DNA of 64,000 bases, taken from NCBI RefSeq assembly GCF_003596405.1, contig NZ_QYUR01000003.1, forward strand, positions 265,516 to 329,515. Direction: 5' to 3'. Source of the DNA: Pseudomonas cavernicola (lineage in GTDB: Bacteria; Pseudomonadota; Gammaproteobacteria; Pseudomonadales; Pseudomonadaceae). This document shows, piece after piece, positions 36,508 through 44,573 of this stretch. Position 1 is the first letter of the stretch. Every line of letters starts with the position of its first letter. Under the pieces are notes generated by a model, which saw only the letters and a list, made by a program, of their open reading frames with translations, did no database searches and was not told the DNA's origin. The position numbers were made by a program, and so were the translations under genes.

Positions 36508-36815
36508 GCAACACTATATTGATTAACATATTGGCCTGCATGTATAGGCCATTTTTTTGCTCTGCGCTCTATAAAAAGCCTCGTCACTTTCTGAAAAAGC
36601 GCTAAATCTCTCATTTTATCTTCTTAAAAATAAAAATATCCGCACAAATCAGCCTTAAAAATCAGCTATTTTGAAATTTAAAGCTTGAAAGATATAAAAC
36701 CATATCTTAGATTTAATGCTTCCCTGCCAGGTGCCATGTGCTAGCCGTCAGAGCAGGAATACAAAAAGAATGTGCTGCTGCTATGCCTTGTCCATGCAGC
36801 GCCAGGAGAACTCGA
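36508..36815. other. Intergenic control region of the glutamine-synthetase-like gene
   Basis: AT-rich and non-coding, it contains a short hairpin just after the amidotransferase stop (TTGGCCTGCATGTATAGGCC) and dyad C. Confidence 0.6.
36683..36717. promoter_or_regulatory. Operator-like dyad C
   Basis: GCTTGAAAGATATAAAACCA and the following TATCTTAGATTTAAT match site B over about 30 positions. It is centred about 115 bases upstream of the glutamine-synthetase-like gene. Confidence 0.65.
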
Positions 36816-38189
36816 ATGACTGCGTTAGACCTGCACAGAGAATTCAACACCAGCTCCCAAGCTTCCCAGGAGCTGGCTAAACGCATCAAAGATGCCGGCG
36901 TCGAATATCTCTACTACCAAGTTGTCACCCTCTCCGGTCGCGTCATCGCCAAGGTCGTGCCGGCGAAGCACCTGCTGCGCAACCTTGAAAAAGGCGTGCA
37001 ATTCCATCGCACCGCTGTTTCAGACCTTCAAACCTCTCGTACCGGCGAACTGTTGGGCGGGGGCGCACAAGCAGCCGAGTTCACCGCAATCCCTGACGTG
37101 GATAGTTTCAATGTGCTTCCTTGGGATAAATCCATCGGCTCGTTCTTCTGCCGTATGTACGAGCCGGATCACCGCCTCGAAAACGGTGGCGCTCCGATGG
37201 GCACCGATGCTCGCGGGCACTTGATCCGTACGCACGAAGCCTTCATCAAAGAAACTGGCTTCCGTATGAAATCTGGCTGCGAACCAGAAATGACCTGGTT
37301 CGGTGACAAGCTGGAAGTACAAGTCCGCCCAGGTGCAAGCCCGGCTTATCACATGGGCAACCTTGAGCTCATGCGCCCGATCTACAAGCGCGTCATGGAA
37401 TATGCGATCTCCATGGGCCTGGACATGATCGAAGGCGACTACGAGGATCCGGGTCAGCTCGAACTGAACTGGATGTTTGACTCTTGTGAACTCACTGCAG
37501 ACCGACTGATGACTTATCGCTTGATCTGTCGCCAGGTCGCGAGCGAGTTCGGCGTTAAAGCGAGCTTCATGCCTAAGCCGAGCACCGGCAGCATGGGGAA
37601 CGGTTGCCACCACAACGTCAGCTTGTGGAAAGACGACCGTAACGTTCTGGCTGAACCAGGTCGCCGCGACCTGCACTTGACTGAAGTAGGCATGCACGCC
37701 TTGGGCGGCATGCTCGCTCACGCTCCTGGCTCCATGATGATCATGGCGTCCACCGTGAACTCCTACAAACGCTTCTGGGATATCGGTCAGTTCGCTCCAA
37801 CTCGCATCAACTGGGGCATGGACAACAAAACTTGCACCGTGCGCCTGTCTGCAAACGGTCGCCTGGAGTACAAGCTCCCCGATGCAAGCGTGAACCCGTA
37901 CCTTTCGCACACCCTGCTTCTCGCCGGCATGCTGGACGGTATTCGCAACAAAACCAGCCCAGGCCCTTCCGAGACAAAAGACAGCTATGTCGACGGCGGC
38001 GAGTCGGTAGGCATCCCTCTTACCTTGGGTGATGCGGTTGCAGCATTTGACCGTGATGAAGTCGTACGCAGCGCCTTCCCTGCAGAGCTGACCAATCTCT
38101 ACCGCAAATTGAAGGCTGATGAATGGGCTCGCTCTTGCGGCGTAGTGACCGACTGGGAACGCAAAATGTATCTGGACTACCTGCCATGA
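36816..38189 (+). CDS. Glutamine-synthetase-like gamma-glutamyl-amine ligase
   Basis: This 457-residue enzyme of the PuuA/IpuC/GlnA3 branch would join glutamate to an amine using ATP. The beta-grasp N-terminus is followed by the catalytic domain with GCEPEMTWF, EGDYEDPGQLELN, the histidine loop GNGCHHNVSLW and an NWGMDNKTCTVRLSANGRLEY to DASVNPYL block. The tyrosine adenylylation loop of housekeeping GlnA is not evident. ATG 36816 has CAGGAG upstream. Context points to gamma-glutamylation of an amine or amino-aldehyde. Its stop overlaps the next start (ATGA). Confidence 0.9.
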   Translation: MTALDLHREFNTSSQASQELAKRIKDAGVEYLYYQVVTLSGRVIAKVVPAKHLLRNLEKGVQFHRTAVSDLQTSRTGELLGGGAQAAEFTAIPDVDSFNVLPWDKSIGSFFCRMYEPDHRLENGGAPMGTDARGHLIRTHEAFIKETGFRMKSGCEPEMTWFGDKLEVQVRPGASPAYHMGNLELMRPIYKRVMEYAISMGLDMIEGDYEDPGQLELNWMFDSCELTADRLMTYRLICRQVASEFGVKASFMPKPSTGSMGNGCHHNVSLWKDDRNVLAEPGRRDLHLTEVGMHALGGMLAHAPGSMMIMASTVNSYKRFWDIGQFAPTRINWGMDNKTCTVRLSANGRLEYKLPDASVNPYLSHTLLLAGMLDGIRNKTSPGPSETKDSYVDGGESVGIPLTLGDAVAAFDRDEVVRSAFPAELTNLYRKLKADEWARSCGVVTDWERKMYLDYLP

Positions 38190-38905
38190 TCGACAAGGTT
38201 CATCAAACAGCTGAATTCCGAGTTATTTGTGCAGATCTCCCTGCTCCACCGCTTTTCTGGAGAGACGACAAAGGATTCCGTCACGGCTACGAGTCTGATC
38301 TAGGCAGGTTGCTGGCCCATACACTTGTCCTGCCTTTTCAGTTCGCTTATCAAAACTGGGCTGATTTTTATCCAGCGCTACAGGCCGGGAAAGGCGAAGT
38401 AATTTTGTGCGGTCAGGGTATTTCTGATCATCGCAAAACACTTGCCGACTTCACTGAGCCTTACGCGGTATTCGATGAAGCAGTGATGATTCGACGCGGT
38501 TCAAATCTTCGATCCCCGTCTGACCTGATAGGTAAGAAAGTAGGCGCTATTGCCGATAGCTTGAACATGGCACTGGCTGAAACTTTCACCGGATGCATTT
38601 GCGTGCCTTTCGGTGGCAACAGCGATGATGTCTTGGGCGACATGGTAAGCGCGCTTCGCGACGGAAAAATCGATGCCTTCGTAGATGATGACGTTGCATT
38701 GGTTCCGCTGGCCGAAGAAGCAGATCTGGAAATTGGCTTCAGCGTTCCCACTCAAAACAAATGGGGCATTGCAGTCAAAAAGGGAAATGAGGCTTGGCTC
38801 GCGGAAGTGAATGAGGCCCTTGCGATCATCAAATCGAACGGCCAACTGGAGCAGCTTTGGCGCAAATGGATGCCATCGCTGAGCTACCCCTTCGGGATTA
38901 GTTGA
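38186..38905 (+). CDS. Binding-protein-like (SBP type 3) domain, no signal peptide
   Basis: This 239-residue protein has the fold signature of family 3 solute-binding proteins: FRHGYESDLGRLLAHTL, then GKGEVILCGQGISDHRKTLADFTEPY, DLIGKKVGAIADS and GKIDAFVDDD. It begins MIDKVHQTAEFRVI and lacks any signal peptide, so it should be cytoplasmic. The start overlaps the stop of the glutamine-synthetase-like gene by ATGA. It may be a ligand sensor or an enzyme (cyclohexadienyl-dehydratase-like members exist) rather than a transporter part; no ABC permease is nearby. Confidence 0.8.
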   Translation: MIDKVHQTAEFRVICADLPAPPLFWRDDKGFRHGYESDLGRLLAHTLVLPFQFAYQNWADFYPALQAGKGEVILCGQGISDHRKTLADFTEPYAVFDEAVMIRRGSNLRSPSDLIGKKVGAIADSLNMALAETFTGCICVPFGGNSDDVLGDMVSALRDGKIDAFVDDDVALVPLAEEADLEIGFSVPTQNKWGIAVKKGNEAWLAEVNEALAIIKSNGQLEQLWRKWMPSLSYPFGIS

Positions 38906-38962
38906 GAAACAGCACTCACCCTGCCTCTCAGCTTGTCTGCTCGGCCTTACCACCCGAGCTGT

Positions 38963-38995
38963 TGGCCGCACCTGTCGAGGGAGCGGCCTTTTTTT
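38963..38995 (+). terminator. Rho-independent terminator
   Basis: GGCCGC and GCGGCC enclose 13 bases and are followed by a T-run, 58 bases after the binding-protein-like gene. Confidence 0.85.
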
Positions 38996-39128
38996 AAAAT
39001 TTTATTTGAGAGGTTTTAGCGCGAAGTGTCGACCGAGTCTGGTAAATTGAGATTATGAGACACAACCATTTGGGAGGATTGGCGAGTAGGTTTAGCTCGT
39101 TTGAGCAAGAATTTACTGCCGATGGATT

Positions 39129-39875
39129 ATGAACAACAACTCCAGTGCAAGAACAGCCTCGTTCATGAGGTTGCGCCAGGAAGGCCGGACAGAAGAAGTC
39201 GTTCGCAGATTGATTGAAGTGATCGACCTTGGTCTTTTCGCTGAAGGCGAGCAATTGCCAAGCGAAAACGAGCTGGCGATGCAGTTTGGGGTGGCTACCG
39301 TAACCCTGCGCGAAGCCCTGGCCTACCTGCGCGAACGCCGTGTCATCGAGACAAGGAGAGGTCGTAACGGCGGCAGTTTTGTGTGCCCGGCTATAGAATT
39401 ACCAGAAGTACATTTGCGTGCTCGCCTTGCCGATATGAGCGCTCTAGAACTACGAGACCTCTGCGACGAACACGTTGCCATCTCAGGGGCGGCTGCGCGG
39501 CTCGCAGCTAAACGCTCTTCATCAGAGCATCATGCCAAGCTACAGCATTACATTGATGCGCTAGGCGATGCGACTACCCGAACAGAACGTCGACGAGCAG
39601 ATGCTCGATTCCACATCGAGATCGCAGTTGCCGCGCAGTCTGTAAGACTTACCCACGCAGAAATGAGCCTGCAGGCAGAAATTGGCGAGCTGATGTGGAT
39701 CCCGGAAGAAGGCTCTATAACGCCAGAAGCAGCCCAATCAGAACATCGCGCTATCGCAGAAGCGATCATGGCTAATGATCCCAACCTTGCAGGCGCATTA
39801 GCAGAAGCGCACGTAACTCGAGGTATCAAAAGGCTTATAGATCTAAGATTAGATCTTTTAGCTGAGGTAGCCTAA
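39129..39875 (+). CDS. FadR-type GntR transcription regulator
   Basis: This 248-residue regulator has an N-terminal winged HTH (LPSENELAMQFGVATVTLREAL, then ERRVIETRRGRNGGSF). The C-terminal FCD ligand domain has the metal-binding residues spread over ARFHIEIA and SEHRAIAEAI. Regulators of this class bind short dyads and respond to carboxylates or amino acids. It is the only DNA-binding regulator in the island and the natural candidate for the three ATATG-AAAC-CATAT dyads, although FadR-type operators more often contain GTnnnnAC. Confidence 0.9.
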   Translation: MNNNSSARTASFMRLRQEGRTEEVVRRLIEVIDLGLFAEGEQLPSENELAMQFGVATVTLREALAYLRERRVIETRRGRNGGSFVCPAIELPEVHLRARLADMSALELRDLCDEHVAISGAAARLAAKRSSSEHHAKLQHYIDALGDATTRTERRRADARFHIEIAVAAQSVRLTHAEMSLQAEIGELMWIPEEGSITPEAAQSEHRAIAEAIMANDPNLAGALAEAHVTRGIKRLIDLRLDLLAEVA

Positions 39876-39993
39876 AAGTGGCATGCGCCTTGCTCCTTCT
39901 CATGCAAGCGGCTTTTTGATGCTGAGTGAGTCGAAGATACTCACAGCACCAAGCTGAAACTGCGTCACGAGCATGCAACAGAGGCCCTACATC

Positions 39994-40752
39994 ATGCCAT
40001 TACCACTTTTTCGAACCGACGCGGACGACTGCGCGGACAGTATCAATGCTTCGATCGGTAACGTTTTTGACCAGTTGACGATCTTAGCAAACGAAGTCGT
40101 GGAGATTTGGCGACGTGAGGCTGCGCTAGGTAAAAAGCCATCATCTAAAGACCTGGCTGTGCTCAAACCGAAAATCGATGCGCAGCTTCAAGGCCCGAAA
40201 TCTTGCATCCATGGAACAGGAGTTGTCCTGGAGCCAGGCGAGCTAGAAGACTGCGAGATGTATCTTGAATGGTGGAGAATGGGTTCTGCGGGTAAGGTTG
40301 TCCCAATGACGCTCAACTTTAACCGGCGCAGTGAAAGCTTTTACAACTATCAGAGCATGCAGTGGTTTGCTCGTCCTAAGGCCACAGGAAGCAATGTAGT
40401 CGTAGGCCCTTATGTCGATCTTTACGGGGCCGACATGTACATCATGACCTTCTCTCTACCCATTCACGTTGACGGTCGCTTCGTGGGCATTGCCGGCGCA
40501 GATATAGCCCTGCACCGCTTCGAGCGAATCCTGCTTTCCAGCCTGATAAAAATGGAAAATGAAGCTCTGATCGTATCGGAGGAAGGTCGTGTAATTGCAG
40601 CCAACACCGCCAATTGGACAGTTGGCGATATGGCCCATCACGCAATGAATCGCCAAGAAACAGGCTGTCGGGTTATTGAACTTGGAGAGGCAGCGGCTCA
40701 CTGGTCGCTTGTTCAACGACCTTGCAAACGTAAACATCAAGGCGCTGCGTAA
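39994..40752 (+). CDS. Cache-domain sensor protein
   Basis: This protein of about 252 residues is a PDC/cache-type ligand-binding domain: a helical N-terminus, then FYNYQSMQWFARP, GPYVDLYGADMYIMTFSLPIHVDGRFVGIAGADIALHRF (the cache core) and LIVSEEGRVIAA. There are no membrane helices and no output domain, so it is a soluble stand-alone sensor. Such proteins accompany FadR regulators and catabolic genes in several Pseudomonas clusters and may sense the amine or a product. ATG 39994 is chosen over 39973. Confidence 0.75.
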   Translation: MPLPLFRTDADDCADSINASIGNVFDQLTILANEVVEIWRREAALGKKPSSKDLAVLKPKIDAQLQGPKSCIHGTGVVLEPGELEDCEMYLEWWRMGSAGKVVPMTLNFNRRSESFYNYQSMQWFARPKATGSNVVVGPYVDLYGADMYIMTFSLPIHVDGRFVGIAGADIALHRFERILLSSLIKMENEALIVSEEGRVIAANTANWTVGDMAHHAMNRQETGCRVIELGEAAAHWSLVQRPCKRKHQGAA

Positions 40753-40766
40753 CGTCACCAGTCTTG

Positions 40767-40795
40767 GTCTAGAGAGGCTCCTAGCCTCTCTAGAC
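40767..40795. terminator. Perfect 12-bp hairpin
   Basis: GTCTAGAGAGGC and GCCTCTCTAGAC around TCCTA, after the cache gene; there is no T-run. Confidence 0.6.
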
Positions 40796-40888
40796 ATCCT
40801 CACACCACGCTTCCCCTATTCCGTCTACAAACCCCACCTAGCGCCCAGTGATCTATTCTCCGCACGATGCCTGCCTCTTCGAGCCACA

Positions 40889-41287
40889 TCAATCAAGTGG
40901 ATGGTTGGCGCCGTTGCTCACTGAAACGACGTCCAGTCTCGTCGGATCGACACCCTCCAAACAGCCGATGTTGTAACCACACTGCAATGGATCAGAGCGC
41001 CTGACGTTGTGCGTATAAATTCCACATTGGGAACAGAAGTAATGACAAGCCACTCCTGTATTAAACCGGTAGGCCCTTAGAACATCTGCCCCCTTGAGGA
41101 TCCGTATGCCCGATAGTGCCACCGTCCCCATCACTGCACCCTTGCGCTTGCAGAGTGAACAGTTGCAACGCTTGGGATCGACGACCCCATTAGGAAGATC
41201 CAGCTCGAACACCACAGCACCGCAATGGCAGGATGCAATGTGGGTAGGCTGGATATTGTTTCCCCAATGCGCTTTATCATTGAGCAC
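40889..41287 (-). CDS. GFA/CENP-V family zinc protein
   Basis: This 132-residue protein has the zinc-binding cysteine motifs of the GFA fold: CHCGAV, then CNCSLCKRKG, and a late CSQCGIYTHN. The family was named after a glutathione-dependent formaldehyde-activating enzyme, but most members have no proven activity. It could deal with a formaldehyde-type by-product of amine dealkylation, which is speculative. It is transcribed leftward after the chemoreceptor-like gene. Confidence 0.87.
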   Translation of the reverse strand: MLNDKAHWGNNIQPTHIASCHCGAVVFELDLPNGVVDPKRCNCSLCKRKGAVMGTVALSGIRILKGADVLRAYRFNTGVACHYFCSQCGIYTHNVRRSDPLQCGYNIGCLEGVDPTRLDVVSVSNGANHPLD

Positions 41288-41317
41288 CTCCGCCTGAAGC
41301 TAGCTGGTCACCTGGGC

Positions 41318-42319
41318 TCATTCGCTGCTCACCGAGACACTCGAGAGCATTGAATGGATCTGCTGAGTAGCCTCCTGCGTCCTTGAAGCGAGCTTTTTGA
41401 CTTCGTCAGCGACAACAGAAAAACCACGTCCCGAATCACCCGCCCTCGCTGCTTCGATTGCAGCGTTGAGAGCGAGCATGGTTGTTTGATCTGCAATCGC
41501 CTTTATCACACCAAGAGCCGTGGAAATCTGAGCATACGTTGCTCTCATAGCGGACTGCTCACGCAGGCGTAGCTCCACGGCATGTCGCTCCGAAGATATG
41601 TCTCGGACAGCACCGACGAGTCTGCATACTTTTCCATCAGCGCCGGTCATTGCTCGACCTCGCTCTCGAAACCAAACCATACCCCGCTGCTTATGCCTCA
41701 TCCGGTACTCAACAACGTAGTGGTCAGCGATATGCGGGGCCCGTACGTACTCTTCTATGATCTTAAGCATCCTGGGGAGGTCGTCGGGGTCAACGATTTG
41801 GTTGTACGTCTCCCATCCATCAAGAAACTCGTGATCTGAATATCCAACCAACTCTTTGAACTGACGAGACCATCGAAGCTCATTGGAAGGATGCTCCAGA
41901 CCTCCGTCAAAAATTTTCAGATCCCAGCAACCTTCTGTAAGAGTCTGCTTGGCAAGCTCCCAAACCTCGGACTCCCCACGAAGCACGTTCAGCTCACTAC
42001 CGATTGAGTCGAAAGCTATGAGCTTCTCAGCTAAACATCCATTGAGAGTAGCCACCTCGCCTTCCAGAGCACTGATTTTATCCGTGCTGACGACTGCGTT
42101 CCGCGCCCAGCCCTCCTCCGCAGACCGCCGATTCTCAACCTGGCCCTCCAACGCACTTATCCGTTCAGCTAGAGCGATTACATTTGAGTGAGCGGAAGCA
42201 TGTGCCCTCTCCAATAACTGCAAGTTGCCGGGAGTGAGAGGCTCTCGGCATAGCAATGCGCGCAGGGCGCCATCCAGCTCGTTAAATTCCGCACTCAATG
42301 AACCTTTGAACCACATCAC
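41318..42319 (-). CDS. Soluble PAS chemoreceptor-like protein
   Basis: This 333-residue protein has an N-terminal coiled coil, a PAS domain of the PAS_3 type (about residues 125-240, ending [13 protein letters not shown]) and a short MCP tip with the invariant hairpin [29 protein letters not shown]. There are no transmembrane helices and only a short methyl-accepting arm. It may signal to CheA/CheW from the cytoplasm, reporting redox state or an intracellular metabolite. Confidence 0.85.
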   Translation of the reverse strand: MMWFKGSLSAEFNELDGALRALLCREPLTPGNLQLLERAHASAHSNVIALAERISALEGQVENRRSAEEGWARNAVVSTDKISALEGEVATLNGCLAEKLIAFDSIGSELNVLRGESEVWELAKQTLTEGCWDLKIFDGGLEHPSNELRWSRQFKELVGYSDHEFLDGWETYNQIVDPDDLPRMLKIIEEYVRAPHIADHYVVEYRMRHKQRGMVWFRERGRAMTGADGKVCRLVGAVRDISSERHAVELRLREQSAMRATYAQISTALGVIKAIADQTTMLALNAAIEAARAGDSGRGFSVVADEVKKLASRTQEATQQIHSMLSSVSVSSE

Positions 42320-42428
42320 CTTGCTCCCCTACTGCGGTAGTAACCCATAGCCTCCTGGAGCTCCGACACCAACGCTGGAATCGGCGCTCTAGACGCAGCC
42401 ATTAATTTGGAATGCCCCCTCAGAAACT

Positions 42429-42458
42429 AAAAAACGCCCTTCTTCAAGGGCGTTTTTT
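42429..42458 (-). terminator. Rho-independent terminator of the permease gene
   Basis: AAAACGCCCTTCTTCAAGGGCGTTTT is a strong hairpin with A and T tails on both sides. Confidence 0.9.
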
Positions 42459-42473
42459 GAGCACATCGGGAAA

Positions 42474-43991
42474 CTATGCAGTGGTGGTTCTTCGAACCCC
42501 ACCGTTTACGACTGCACCAGCTGCAGGAATCGCATCGCCGTATGTAGCAGTGCTACGCAAGTGAGGACGAGCAATCCACATGTAAAGGAAGCCAACCGCG
42601 ATGACAGCGAAAGACGACAGCACAACAATCCAGTTGTCGTACCAAAGAGCGTCTGGTGTGCGCGGCCAGCTGATGTTCACCATGGCGGCGACACCGTAGA
42701 CGAGCGCTCCAATGTTGGTGATCAAGCCAAGCGATCCAAGCTGGTACTCGCCGCTTGGCTTCCAGCCTTTCAACCGAGCTCGCAGAGCAGCAAGGATAAC
42801 CATTTGGAACGCGATATAGATGCCTACCGCAGAGAAGGAAATGATCTTCAACAGTGCATCAGCCGAGATCATCGAGCCGATAACAATCACACCTGGCAGA
42901 AGCGCCGAGAGCAACAAGGCGTAGGGAGGAACGTGACGCTCATGAGAGAACTTGGATAGCAGGCCGCTGGCGAAAATCATCTTGTCACGAGCGTAGGCAT
43001 AGATCAGTCGACTGGCTGCAGCTTGCAAGCTCATGACGCAAGAAAGGAAGGAAATCAGCACTACGCAAAGCACCGCTGTCGATCCCACTGGCCCAAAGGC
43101 TTTTGCCAAAATTGCAGATACTGGATCAGCAAGGGTGCCGTCGATAACTGCACCGATATCTACCACCGCCATGATCAAAGCAAAACAGACGAAGGTTGCT
43201 GCAACACCGCCAATGTAAATCGTGCGACGCATGGATTTCGGGATACGCAGCCCGGGTTCCGGAACCTCCTCAGCAACATCACCACATGCCTCGAATCCGT
43301 AGTATTGAAAGACGCCGATCAAGCTTGCGACCAGGAATGCTGCCGTGTAAGAGCCCGTCTTCTCCGAACCGAACGTGTTGAAGAAAATACTCATATCGTG
43401 GTGACGCTCAAACACCAGCAGGTACACGCCTACAACCAACGCCCCCATAATTTCGGCAAAGAATCCGATCAGCGCTGCCTGCGCTAACACCTTCGTCCCC
43501 ATCAGGTTGATTGCTGTGGCAATCGCCAGGATCACCAGCGCACAGATCACATTTGCACCTGTCGTAGGCTCGAAACCAACGACTGAGGCTGTATACGGCG
43601 CTGCACCATAGGCAACCCCGGCAATGGTCGAGAACATCGCCATCACATAAACCCAGCCGGTCATCCACGCCCACTTACGACCCCAAAGACGACGCGCCCA
43701 TGGGTACACACCTCCGGCGAGAGGGAATTGAGAGACGATTTCGCCAAAGACGATCGCCACCAAGAGTTGGCCAACGCCCGCGATGAGCAATGCCCAGATC
43801 ATCGGTGGCCCGCCCAGCATCAGCGATGACGCAAAAAGCGTGTAAATGCCGACCACCGGCGAGAGGTAGGTAAAACCCAAAGCAAAATTCGCCCAAAGGC
43901 TCATGTCACGTTTGAATTCCGATTTGTATCCAAGGGACGCAAGACGCTCGGCGTCGGCGTCAACCGGAGGGTTCACTGGATGATTCGTCAT
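42474..43991 (-). CDS. APC-superfamily amino acid/amine permease
   Basis: This 505-residue integral membrane protein has about 12 helices and APC landmarks (LGFTYLSPVVGIYTLFASSL, FPLAGGVYPWARRLWG, GVFQYYGFEACGDVAEE). It resembles the gamma-aminobutyrate and polyamine permeases of the amino acid-choline family. ATG 43991 has GAGG upstream; an in-frame start 43 codons earlier is not supported. As the only transporter in the island it probably imports the amine substrate or a product. Confidence 0.9.
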   Translation of the reverse strand: MTNHPVNPPVDADAERLASLGYKSEFKRDMSLWANFALGFTYLSPVVGIYTLFASSLMLGGPPMIWALLIAGVGQLLVAIVFGEIVSQFPLAGGVYPWARRLWGRKWAWMTGWVYVMAMFSTIAGVAYGAAPYTASVVGFEPTTGANVICALVILAIATAINLMGTKVLAQAALIGFFAEIMGALVVGVYLLVFERHHDMSIFFNTFGSEKTGSYTAAFLVASLIGVFQYYGFEACGDVAEEVPEPGLRIPKSMRRTIYIGGVAATFVCFALIMAVVDIGAVIDGTLADPVSAILAKAFGPVGSTAVLCVVLISFLSCVMSLQAAASRLIYAYARDKMIFASGLLSKFSHERHVPPYALLLSALLPGVIVIGSMISADALLKIISFSAVGIYIAFQMVILAALRARLKGWKPSGEYQLGSLGLITNIGALVYGVAAMVNISWPRTPDALWYDNWIVVLSSFAVIAVGFLYMWIARPHLRSTATYGDAIPAAGAVVNGGVRRTTTA

Positions 43992-44336
43992 GATGCAACC
44001 TCGTATTTTTGTGTTCTCGGCAGCGACGTAGCAGGGAGGGCCATCTAGCATTTTTTTGCTCTTGTAAACGCGAACGCTCATCGCAGGTCTAGAAATACCG
44101 CCAAATACATGTGAAGTCAAAGGAAAATGTTTTATCTCTCACGGATCAGCACAAAACCCCGTAAACACTGGCTTAAAACCGAATAAACACGCTAAAAACA
44201 CAACAAAAAGACTCAAGAAACCGCTAATGCCGATCAAAAAAACGGCAGATATCGTTGACAATACATATGGATTAGAATCTTAATGCTTGCACAGAGCCTG
44301 GCATGCAGCCGGCCTTAATCGACTTGGAGGCTTCTC
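43992..44336. other. Permease upstream region
   Basis: AT-rich and non-coding. Around 44262-44288 it holds ACATATGGATTAGAATCTTAATG, whose ATATGG and CTTAATG parts recall dyad C only loosely. Confidence 0.4.
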
Positions 44337-44492
44337 ATGCGTGAAATAATCGGTGCATTCGAGATCGGAGTGATGCCGGCTCCGGAGGCAGTGGAGCCTT
44401 CTATTGAGACGAAAGTGGATCAACGCGACGTATGGCCACTGTTTGCAGCACTGCTCGTTCAGGTTTTTGCCTGTTTCAGCCAAGCTCATTGA
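44337..44492 (+). CDS. Possible 51-residue small membrane protein
   Basis: An ATG with TTGGAGG nine bases upstream opens a frame starting MREIIGAFEIGV. It has an acidic middle (EAVEPSIETKVDQRD) and a hydrophobic C-terminal helix (WPLFAALLVQVFACFSQAH). Size, ribosome site and helix are compatible with a small single-pass protein, but no homologue is recognised. Confidence 0.4.
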   Translation: MREIIGAFEIGVMPAPEAVEPSIETKVDQRDVWPLFAALLVQVFACFSQAH

Positions 44493-44573
44493 TGCCATGA
44501 GCTTGCCTGCGTCATCAATCCGCCAACATGCGTTAGCCGGGCTTATAGGATGATCAGAGACATTTCTTAGCTC

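Noticed and set aside
37020..37910. 296-codon open frame antisense to the glutamine-synthetase-like gene
   Set aside because: It is His- and Val-rich shadow coding with no recognisable family; the sense strand encodes a full ligase.
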